26,230 bases of DNA, from NCBI GenBank assembly GCA_937950325.1, contig CALFDJ010000056.1:1-26230 (forward strand), in the 5' to 3' direction. Within the stretch, counting starts at the first letter, position 1. Each line of letters begins with the position of its first letter. Shown here in pieces: positions 1 through 5,460 of the stretch. Origin of the DNA: an uncultured Collinsella sp. (GTDB taxonomy: Bacteria > Actinomycetota > Coriobacteriia > Coriobacteriales > Coriobacteriaceae). The position numbers were made by a program, and so were the translations under genes. Under the pieces are notes generated by a model that did no database searches, had not been told where the DNA came from, and was given only the letters and a program-made list of their open reading frames with translations.

Positions 1-260
1 GGATGCGACACTCGATGTGTCCATCCTCGCAGTATCCGGTTCTCAAGGTGCACGCTTTGCGGCTCATCCGGTTCCACCGGGCCGCGCGGCAAGGAGATAT
101 ATTGCCAGACCGCGAAGCTCTGTGGGACGTCAATTCCACTCTTCACAAGTCATACACAACATATTGCTTTCTATAGGTAATAGAAAGACTGGTGCGGATC
201 TTCCGCACGTATCAGATGATGACCCTTTGGTTCAGGAATATATAGAGATCGGTCACCTGT
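1..260 (-). other. Gene-free left edge; structured leader of an off-window minus-strand unit (possibly rRNA)
   Basis: I see no convincing protein gene here; the one open frame on the plus strand (17-262) lacks family features and a good ribosome site. Read on the minus strand, the stretch holds two adjacent perfect hairpins (GTGCGGA/TCCGCAC at 192-208 and CTTTCTAT/ATAGAAAG at 167-187). Nearer the left edge there is a GGCAA/TTGCC stem around 92-110, then the phrase CACCTTGAGAACCGGATA at about 33-50. That phrase resembles the TTGAAAACT-type tract found in spacers and leaders of Gram-positive rRNA operons. The rRNA reading is inference from memory of such leaders; the hairpins are seen directly. 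An ordinary intergenic leader is the alternative. Confidence 0.3.
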
Positions 261-265
261 AAGTG

Positions 266-295
266 TTTATCTACCCGCGCTTTTAGCAATGTAAA
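266..295 (-). promoter_or_regulatory. Candidate promoter reading toward the left edge
   Basis: On the minus strand a TTTACA -35-like hexamer (290-295) is followed after 18 bases by GATAAA (266-271). It lies just beyond the rplT terminator, so it would start a new transcript running off the left edge. A second -10-like TATATT is at 237-242. Both are sequence matches only. Confidence 0.35.
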
Positions 296-307
296 CCGCG
301 CTTCAGA

Positions 308-344
308 TAAAAAGAGGGAGCGCCGCGCACAACGCGACACTCCC
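308..344 (-). terminator. Intrinsic terminator of the infC-rpmI-rplT operon
   Basis: On the minus strand an 11-base-pair stem (GGGAGTGTCGC with GCGGCGCTCCC) closes only when two G-U wobbles are allowed. It is followed by CTTTTTATC. The wobbles pair on the minus-strand RNA and would mismatch on the plus strand, which fixes the direction. It begins 22 bases after the rplT stop. Confidence 0.85.
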
Positions 345-365
345 CTAGCGATTCAAGAGAATCTA

Positions 366-725
366 TTAGGCCTCGAGAGCCTTCTTGGCGATGGTAGCCA
401 GCTCGTTGAAGGACTCGATGTCCTCGTAAGCCATTTGAGCCAGGACCTTGCGGTCGAGCTCGATGCCGGCAACCTTCAGGCCGTGCATGAACTGAGAGTA
501 AGAGATGTCGTTCAGGCGAGCAGCAGCGTTGATACGAGTGATCCAGAGAGAACGGATCTCGCGCTTCTTGTTGCGGCGATCACGATACTGATACTGCAGG
601 GAGTGCTGGACCTGCTCTTTAGCATGCTTGTAAGTACGCGAAGCGGCACCGTAGTAACCCTTCGCACGATGCATAACGGTACGGCGCTTCTTCTTGGCGG
701 CAACAGCGCGCTTAATACGTGCCAT
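366..725 (-). CDS. rplT: 50S ribosomal protein L20
   Basis: This is a 119-residue ribosomal protein L20, which binds 23S rRNA early in large-subunit assembly. The sequence is typical: the basic N-terminal extension MARIKRAVAAKKKRRT, the RAKGYYG segment, the central DRRNKKREIRSLWITRINAA helix and the C-terminal LAQMAYEDIESFNELA globular part. The length matches the family. An AGGAG site lies upstream of the ATG. It is the last gene of infC-rpmI-rplT and is followed by a strong terminator. In Bacillus and Escherichia, L20 represses its own operon by binding mRNA; the leader upstream of infC here could serve the same purpose, but that is inference. Confidence 0.98.
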   Translation of the reverse strand: MARIKRAVAAKKKRRTVMHRAKGYYGAASRTYKHAKEQVQHSLQYQYRDRRNKKREIRSLWITRINAAARLNDISYSQFMHGLKVAGIELDRKVLAQMAYEDIESFNELATIAKKALEA

Positions 726-771
726 GTTCTATCAACTCCTAGACGGTAAAACGAAAAACGGGAACGCGAAC

Positions 772-963
772 TTAGGCGAGACGCGACTTGATGACCTTGC
801 GGTCGGCAGCGGCGATCTCGGTCTCCTGACGGAAGCCACGCTTACGCTTGGTGGACTTCTTGCTCAGGATGTGGCTCTTGAAAGCCTTGGCGCGCATAAG
901 CTTGCCGGTACCAGTCTTGCGGAAACGCTTCTTGGTGCCGCTGTGGGACTTCATCTTAGGCAT
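772..963 (-). CDS. rpmI: 50S ribosomal protein L35
   Basis: This encodes a 63-residue, very basic ribosomal protein L35 of the large subunit. It opens with the family signature MPKMKSHSGTKKRFRKTGTG and continues with the Lys/Arg-rich AKAFKSHILSKKSTKRKRGFR segment. The length is normal. An AAGGAG ribosome site stands eight bases before the ATG. It lies between infC, 32 bases upstream, and rplT, 46 bases downstream, which is the usual bacterial order, and no terminator is visible in either gap, so the three genes should be co-transcribed. Confidence 0.98.
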   Translation of the reverse strand: MPKMKSHSGTKKRFRKTGTGKLMRAKAFKSHILSKKSTKRKRGFRQETEIAAADRKVIKSRLA

Positions 964-995
964 GAAATACTCCTTAATCGGTTACAGAACACTAG

Positions 996-1550
996 TTACT
1001 TGGTATCGCTTGCCGCTTTATCCTCATCGAAGGCGCCCTTAATCGGGGCGAGCAGCATAAGCATGTTACGGCCTTCCATCTTAGGCTTGGACTCGACCGT
1101 AGCGTAAGGCTTGAGATCCTCGGCGAGTCGCTCGAGAACGTTAAGGCCCTGCTCCGGGTGAGCCATCTCACGGCCGCGGAACATGATGGTGATCTTAACG
1201 CGTGCGCCCTTCTTGAGGAAACGCAGAACGTGGCCCTTCTTGGTCTCGTAGTCGCCAACGTCGATCTTGGGTCGGAACTTCATTTCCTTGACCTCGACCT
1301 TGGACTGGTTCTTACGAGCAGCCTTGGCCTTCATGGCCTGCTGGTACTTGAACTTACCGTAGTCCATGACCTTGCAGACCGGCGGCTCCGCGTTGGGAGC
1401 GATCTCGACTAGGTCGAGACCCTGATCGTCGGCGACGCGCTGGGCATCGCGGATGGCGAACAGGCCGAGCTGAGAGCCATCGACGCCAATCAAACGGCAC
1501 GAAGATGCAGTGATCTCGTCGTTGATGCGGGTGTCATCAGACTTAGCTAT
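996..1550 (-). CDS. infC: Translation initiation factor IF-3, probable AUA start
   Basis: IF3 binds the 30S subunit, prevents premature joining of 50S and checks the start codon. The N-terminal domain (TRINDEITASSCRLIGVDG through VCKVMDYGKFKYQ) and the C-terminal domain (KEMKFRPKIDVGDYETK, then FLKKGARVKITIMFRGREM) are both intact. I place the start at the AUA codon at 1548-1550 (184 residues, protein beginning Met-Ala-Lys-Ser-Asp). The only upstream ATG, at 1563-1565, overlaps the GGAGG ribosome site itself (1559-1563) and has no site of its own, while GGAGG is eight bases from AUA. IF3 genes are known for AUU, AUC or AUA starts, which let IF3 limit its own translation. If the ATG were used the protein would have 189 residues. 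A transcription attenuator seems to lie just upstream. Confidence 0.95.
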   Translation of the reverse strand: MAKSDDTRINDEITASSCRLIGVDGSQLGLFAIRDAQRVADDQGLDLVEIAPNAEPPVCKVMDYGKFKYQQAMKAKAARKNQSKVEVKEMKFRPKIDVGDYETKKGHVLRFLKKGARVKITIMFRGREMAHPEQGLNVLERLAEDLKPYATVESKPKMEGRNMLMLLAPIKGAFDEDKAASDTK

Positions 1551-1569
1551 TTTCCCTACCTCCATTCAT

Positions 1570-1602
1570 AAAAAAATAACCCGGCGCTTCTCAGCAACCA
1601 GG
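1570..1602 (-). terminator. Attenuator terminator directly upstream of infC
   Basis: On the minus strand CCTGG pairs with CCGGG and TGCT with AGCG, giving nine base pairs with one bulged T and a GAGA loop. The hairpin is followed by TTATTTTTTT. It ends only seven bases before the infC ribosome site, so it can only act as an attenuator of infC-rpmI-rplT, not as an end-of-operon terminator. Confidence 0.7.
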
Positions 1603-1654
1603 TCGTACACATAGAGTTCCTCGATTTGAGGAAGGGAATCTAAGTTGTATGACC
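1601..1654 (-). promoter_or_regulatory. Candidate antiterminator stem in the infC leader
   Basis: On the minus strand a long imperfect stem can form from GGTC/GACC, ATACA/TGTGT, TAGA/TCTA and TTCCTC/GAGGAA (1628-1633 with 1617-1622, loop AAATC). Its 3' side uses bases 1601-1602, which are also the 5' side of the terminator stem, so both cannot form fully at once. This looks like a terminator/antiterminator switch. In Bacillus the same operon is attenuated through L20 binding. The ligand here is unknown. Confidence 0.45.
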
Positions 1655-1732
1655 AGTCAGCTGCTCATTGGCGCCAAAAGGTGGGAACCCTCGGGTTCCT
1701 CTTTAGGGCATTGCGGGAACAACGCCTTGCGA

Positions 1733-1741
1733 ATAATAACA
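1733..1741 (-). promoter_or_regulatory. Candidate extended -10 promoter of infC-rpmI-rplT
   Basis: The minus strand reads TGTTATTAT, an extended -10 (TG, one base, TATTAT). I see no good -35. It lies after the tRNA-Leu terminator and would give a leader of about 175 bases, which also contains a GGAACC/GGTTCC hairpin at 1684-1699. Confidence 0.45.
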
Positions 1742-1771
1742 CGTACAGCGCGTTATCACATTACGTACACG

Positions 1772-1794
1772 AAAAAGGAGGCCGCAACCCCCTT
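1772..1794 (-). terminator. Terminator of the tRNA-Leu gene
   Basis: On the minus strand AAGGGGG pairs with CCTCCTT (one G-U) around a six-base loop, and is followed by further T residues. It starts 20 bases after the tRNA 3' end and separates the tRNA from the infC operon. Confidence 0.6.
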
Positions 1795-1813
1795 GAACGT
1801 TCACTTGCATGTA

Positions 1814-1900
1814 TGGTGCCCGAGGCGAGACTCGAACTCGCACGTTGTTGCCAACGGTGGATTTTGAGTCCACTGCGTCTGCCAATTCCGCCACTCGGGC
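1814..1900 (-). tRNA. tRNA-Leu, anticodon CAA
   Basis: On the minus strand a complete cloverleaf of 87 bases including an encoded CCA end can be folded. The acceptor stem is GCCCGAG/CTCGGGC with discriminator A. The anticodon stem GTGGA/TCCAC encloses the loop CTCAAAA, giving anticodon CAA, which reads UUG. There is a long variable arm, as expected for a class II leucine tRNA, and a T arm with GTTCGAGTC. The gene stands 39 bases downstream of the transglutaminase-like gene and has its own terminator. Confidence 0.96.
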
Positions 1901-1918
1901 ACGTAATGCGTGAGTTAG

Positions 1919-1927
1919 TTTATCACA
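1919..1927 (-). promoter_or_regulatory. Candidate extended -10 for tRNA-Leu
   Basis: The minus strand reads TGTGATAAA, an extended -10-like element ending 19 bases before the tRNA 5' end. No clear -35 is visible. Co-transcription with the upstream protein gene is the alternative. Confidence 0.3.
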
Positions 1928-1939
1928 GCTTTCTACCGA

Positions 1940-3373
1940 TTAGTCCGAAAATGGAACTTCGAGCATTTCGATGAGTTCGACTGTGCGGAGCATCTCGCGC
2001 TGACGGCATCCGCGACCGTCGACCGAAGCCTCACCCATCTGGTTATCGTAAGGGTCCTCGCGCATGCCGTCGAAAGAGGGCTCAAACTCTGCCTGGAATC
2101 GATTGTTGGCCACCATACGCCACGGGTCGAGATTGCCAAAGTAGTGACGGCGGCGCCACTCCTCCCCCATCCTGCGAGCAGAAGATCCAAATGACACGTC
2201 GGCGTTGAGCCAACCGGTCTGCGGCGTATAGAACTCTGCCCAGTCGTGCGACCCCACCGAATCGGGCGCAACGTACAGGCCGCTCTGCCAACGGGCAGGC
2301 ACGCCCGCGATACGGCACATGGTGATAAACGTGAGCGCCATAACGCCGCAATCGCCGCGGAGCGAATGCGCGCAGTCATCGGCAATAGATCCCAAAAGCA
2401 AGTACGGCGGCTGATAGCGATAGTCGATATGCTGCGTCAGATAATCATAGATAGCACGGGCGCGATCGAGCGGATCCACGAGTCCGTCAACAACACCGGC
2501 CGTCAGCTGCTGCAGATACGGCGTGAATGCAATGTGCGGACGGTCCTCGGAAATATCCTCGGGCAGAGGCGCGTCCATACGCGGATGAACCGGAAGTGCG
2601 CCACCGTAGACATCACAATAAGCAGCATCGATGTGATAACGATAAGTCACCGAGAATGAGCGCTCACTCGAAGAAGACCACGAGGCGGTACGCGCCGAAG
2701 CGTTCGCGGGAGCAACAGCACCCTCCGGCGTCATGTCGAGAATCTCGACCTGAGACTGTTGGCGGCAGGTGGCGGCTACGGGAAGCCAAGCGCGAACGGT
2801 CTCCCCCTCTAGAGCGCCGGGGACAGACAAGGACGCCTTAAGCGTAATAACGCGAGTCAATCCGTTTTGTGACTCCATCTCCTTGAGCATCTCGTTGCGC
2901 AGTGCAATTCCGTCCGTAGGATCGGGACGCATGCCGGGAACCTCTTTGGGATATACGCGAAGCGAATCGAGGAAGTTGTCGAGAACGAACAGCTCACCAT
3001 CGATAAAGCGCCAGTCAATACGCTTACGGTCAATCAGATCGTCAAACTGCTCCTCGGTAAACTCAGGCCACTCCTCGCGAATCATCGCAATAGCTCGATC
3101 GCGCGACACCGAAAAATGAAGCGGCGTCTCAAGCATGCGATACCGCTCGGCACGAACGCAGGCAGCAAGCGAGGGATCGGGATCTTGGGCAAGTAGGCGG
3201 TCGCAAGCCTCAATAGCCTGCGAAAGATACCCCGCGTCCTTTAAACGCAGAATCTCGGGTGGCAAGCCAACATCTAGAAAACGGAAGTCATCATTGCAAA
3301 CATCAACAGAGCAACCAACAGGACCCTCGTCAATAACCTTCCCATCCGAAGGCAGCACCTTAACAACAGCCAT
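1940..3373 (-). CDS. Transglutaminase-like (papain-fold) protein, cytosolic
   Basis: This encodes 477 residues with a transglutaminase-like core near the C-terminus. The probable triad is Cys in RGDCGVMA (about residue 342), His in SHDWAEFY (about 376) and Asp in LNADVSFG (about 392). The segment RARAIYDYLTQHIDYRY just before it is typical of these domains. The first half is a helical region (EILRLKDAGYLSQAIEACDR and following) followed by a beta-rich stretch. There is no signal peptide or membrane segment, so it should be cytosolic. The start is the ATG at 3373, nine bases after GGAG; a GTG at 3391 would add six residues but lacks a site. Such domains can be proteases, peptidoglycan amidase-like enzymes or cross-linkers; the substrate cannot be told. 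Confidence 0.85.
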   Translation of the reverse strand: MAVVKVLPSDGKVIDEGPVGCSVDVCNDDFRFLDVGLPPEILRLKDAGYLSQAIEACDRLLAQDPDPSLAACVRAERYRMLETPLHFSVSRDRAIAMIREEWPEFTEEQFDDLIDRKRIDWRFIDGELFVLDNFLDSLRVYPKEVPGMRPDPTDGIALRNEMLKEMESQNGLTRVITLKASLSVPGALEGETVRAWLPVAATCRQQSQVEILDMTPEGAVAPANASARTASWSSSSERSFSVTYRYHIDAAYCDVYGGALPVHPRMDAPLPEDISEDRPHIAFTPYLQQLTAGVVDGLVDPLDRARAIYDYLTQHIDYRYQPPYLLLGSIADDCAHSLRGDCGVMALTFITMCRIAGVPARWQSGLYVAPDSVGSHDWAEFYTPQTGWLNADVSFGSSARRMGEEWRRRHYFGNLDPWRMVANNRFQAEFEPSFDGMREDPYDNQMGEASVDGRGCRQREMLRTVELIEMLEVPFSD

Positions 3374-3420
3374 ACTAAAACTCCAACTCACTAGAACGCT
3401 TGAAGTCCATTGTAGCGAGA

Positions 3421-3447
3421 TAAAAAAGAAAGCCCCAACAAGGGAGC
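3421..3447 (-). terminator. Probable terminator of the fba transcript
   Basis: On the minus strand GCTCC pairs with GGGGC (one wobble) and is followed by TTTCTTTTTTAT. It lies between fba and the transglutaminase-like gene, beyond the large palindrome at 3516-3607. Confidence 0.55.
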
Positions 3448-3515
3448 CATCAACACCGCCGAACGGTAGTCAAAAAAAATGAATTCAGCCCAGTAACCCT
3501 GCGGCGTTAAACGAA

Positions 3516-3607
3516 GGAAGCCCCGTCCCCCGGAACTGTTTCCTTGGCGCGACTTCTGGCGAAGCCAGGTGAGCGCAAAGGAAACAGTGTAGGGGGACGG
3601 GGCTTCC
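3516..3607. repeat. 92-base near-perfect palindrome
   Basis: The outer arms GGAAGCCCCGTCCCCC (3516-3531) and GGGGGACGGGGCTTCC (3592-3607) are perfectly complementary over 16 bases. After a three-base internal loop the arms continue as ACTGTTTCCTTGGCGC (3535-3550) against GCGCAAAGGAAACAGT (3573-3588), with one mismatch. The tip contains a further CTGGC/GCCAG hairpin. It stands 20 bases after the fba stop, so its RNA could protect the mRNA 3' end. There is no strong T tract on either side. The size and symmetry suggest a mobile palindromic repeat rather than a plain terminator. Confidence 0.8.
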
Positions 3608-3627
3608 GACGGGAAGTTTAGCGACGC

Positions 3628-4494
3628 TTACGCCTTGTTGACGGAGCCAAACTCCTCCATGAGCTCCTTGGTGCGGGCAACGATGTTGTCGCGACCAGGC
3701 TTGAGGAGCTTGCGGGGGTCAAAGCCCTTGCCCTGCTGATCCTTGCCAGCCTCGATGTACTCGCGAACGCCCTTGGCGAAGACGAGCTGCAGATCGGTGT
3801 TGACGTTGATCTTGGAGATACCCAGGGAGATGGCTTTCTTGATCTGATCCTCGGGGATGCCGGTGCCACCGTGCAGGACGAGGGGCAGGTCGCCGGTCTG
3901 AGCCTTGATCTCGCCCAGGCGCTCGAAGGAAAGGCCAGCCCAGTCGGCAGGGTACACGCCGTGGATGTTGCCGATACCGCAGGCGAGGAAGTCGACGCCC
4001 AGGTCAGCAATCTGCTTGCACTCAGCAGGATCAGCGAGCTCGCCGCTGGAGGTCACGCCGTCCTCGGTGCCGCCGATGCCGCCGACCTCGGCCTCGATGG
4101 ACATGCCCTTGGAGTGGGCAAGCTCAACGAGCTCCTTGGTGCGGTCGAGGTTAAGCTGGAAGGTCTCCTCGTGAGAGCCGTCATACATGATGGACGTGAA
4201 GCCGGCCTCGATGCACTTGAAGCAGTCCTCGTAAGAACCGTGATCGAGGTGAAGGGCGACGGGAACGGTAACGGCCGTGGCCTCGACGGCAGCCTTGACC
4301 ATGTCGGCGCAGACCTTGAAACCGCCCATCCACTTAGCGGCACCAGCGGTGCACTGAAGGATCAGCGGAGACTTGGCCTCCTCGGCGGCCTGGAGAATAG
4401 CCAGGGTCCACTCGAGGTTGTTGGTGTTGAAGGCACCGAGACCGTACTTGCCGGCCTCGGCCTTCTTGAGCATGTCTGCTGCGTTGACGAGCAT
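3628..4494 (-). CDS. fba: Class II fructose-1,6-bisphosphate aldolase
   Basis: This 288-residue enzyme splits fructose-1,6-bisphosphate into dihydroxyacetone phosphate and glyceraldehyde-3-phosphate (glycolysis and gluconeogenesis), using Zn2+. Family marks are the substrate segment YGLGAFNTNNLEW, the catalytic and metal site LHLDHGS (Asp84, His85), IEAEVGGIGGTEDG, the Zn ligand in GNIHG, the Zn ligand and phosphate loop in LVLHGGTGI, and INVNTDLQ. The length is normal. The frame stays open upstream to 4761, but the ATG at 4492-4494 has a strong AGGAGG site and the upstream stretch holds a promoter-like sequence, so this start is chosen. It is probably a single-gene transcript. Confidence 0.97.
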   Translation of the reverse strand: MLVNAADMLKKAEAGKYGLGAFNTNNLEWTLAILQAAEEAKSPLILQCTAGAAKWMGGFKVCADMVKAAVEATAVTVPVALHLDHGSYEDCFKCIEAGFTSIMYDGSHEETFQLNLDRTKELVELAHSKGMSIEAEVGGIGGTEDGVTSSGELADPAECKQIADLGVDFLACGIGNIHGVYPADWAGLSFERLGEIKAQTGDLPLVLHGGTGIPEDQIKKAISLGISKINVNTDLQLVFAKGVREYIEAGKDQQGKGFDPRKLLKPGRDNIVARTKELMEEFGSVNKA

Positions 4495-4534
4495 AAAAGA
4501 AACCTCCTGTAAGGTTGCTCCGATAACGCCTGAG

Positions 4535-4562
4535 ATTTTACCACGACATACCCGAGCATAAA
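4535..4562 (-). promoter_or_regulatory. Candidate fba promoter
   Basis: On the minus strand TTTATG (4557-4562) is followed after 16 bases by TAAAAT (4535-4540), preceded by TG as an extended -10 (TGGTAAAAT). The -10 ends 40 bases before the fba ATG. Confidence 0.55.
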
Positions 4563-4688
4563 CGTTCGTTTGTTCACGAATACCATCCGATTGGACAAAT
4601 TTTGACCGTTTGCCCCACAGAATCGACCCACTGGGGAAAATAGCTTGACGATTGAGCGGTCTTCGTGGTTCGAAAGACGGCTTCGAGC

Positions 4689-5378
4689 CTACATCTGCAT
4701 AAACGGGTTCTGCATAAGTTCGCGCGCCATCGTGGTCGAATCGCCATGGCCCGTCAAGCAAACGGTATCGGGCGGAAGCATCTTGGCAAGTTTGGAGAGC
4801 GAGCGCATAATCGCCGCCTCGTCACCGCCGGAAAGATCGGTACGACCGTGGCTGCCCGGGAAAAGCGTGTCGCCCACAAAGGCGATGTTCCCCTGCTCGG
4901 TCGCGGCAAACAGGACGATGCCGCCCGGCGTATGCCCCGGCGCCTCGATCACCTGCAGGCAGACGTCGCCCACCTCGATTGTATCGCCCTCGGCAAGCAA
5001 ACGCGTCGGCTCACCCGGATCGGGCGTCTCGATACCCCACATGGCGCGCTGCTCCTCGATATTTGCGCGAGGTACCGTCACGTCCTTAGCGCACAACTCA
5101 TATAGTGCGCTGTCGCCAACGACAGCTCGAACCCCGGCAACCCCGCCAACATGGTCGGCATGACCGTGCGTGCAGACAGAGCCGAGTACGCGCACCTCGG
5201 GATGCGCGGTGCGGATATGCTCCACAAGACGCTCGCCCTCCCACGCCGGATCGACGATTAAGCACTCGTCATTCGAAATCACGGCGTAGCTGTTGGTCTG
5301 AATCGGGCCGTTGACGAGCGCCTCAATCGAAGCCGCGCCTCGGGGTGTCAGGTCCAAAGTCATATCGTCCACGCGCAT
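4689..5378 (-). CDS. MBL-fold metallohydrolase (glyoxalase II-like)
   Basis: This is a 229-residue single-domain metallo-beta-lactamase-fold hydrolase. The metal site THGHADHVGG is at about residues 70-79. Later ligands lie in EAPGHTPGG, FVGDTLFPGSHGRTDL and the C-terminal LTGHGDSTTM. This small YcbL/glyoxalase II-like type hydrolyses thioesters such as lactoylglutathione analogues, but family membership does not give the substrate. The start is uncertain: the AGGAGG site lies only two bases before the ATG at 5378, while the GTG two codons later (5372) is eight bases away and better spaced. The gene follows rel by 82 bases, with a terminator-like hairpin between them. Confidence 0.9.
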   Translation of the reverse strand: MRVDDMTLDLTPRGAASIEALVNGPIQTNSYAVISNDECLIVDPAWEGERLVEHIRTAHPEVRVLGSVCTHGHADHVGGVAGVRAVVGDSALYELCAKDVTVPRANIEEQRAMWGIETPDPGEPTRLLAEGDTIEVGDVCLQVIEAPGHTPGGIVLFAATEQGNIAFVGDTLFPGSHGRTDLSGGDEAAIMRSLSKLAKMLPPDTVCLTGHGDSTTMARELMQNPFMQM

Positions 5379-5393
5379 ACCCTCCTTCTAAAA

Positions 5394-5427
5394 TACGCTC
5401 GAGGCACCAAACGATGCCTCGAGCGTA
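5394..5427 (-). terminator. Terminator hairpin after rel, abutting the MBL gene ribosome site
   Basis: A perfect 13-base-pair stem, TACGCTCGAGGCA with TGCCTCGAGCGTA (eight-base loop), is followed on the minus strand by TTTTAG and then at once by the AAGGAGG of the next gene. It starts 33 bases after the rel stop. The short T tract suggests partial termination. Confidence 0.7.
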
Positions 5428-5460
5428 ACCAATATCTATGATGCTGAGAGGCTCTCGCAC

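Noticed and set aside
17..262. 81-residue open frame on the plus strand at the left edge
   Set aside because: No family resemblance, poor ribosome site, and it runs through hairpins and promoter-like elements of the other strand.
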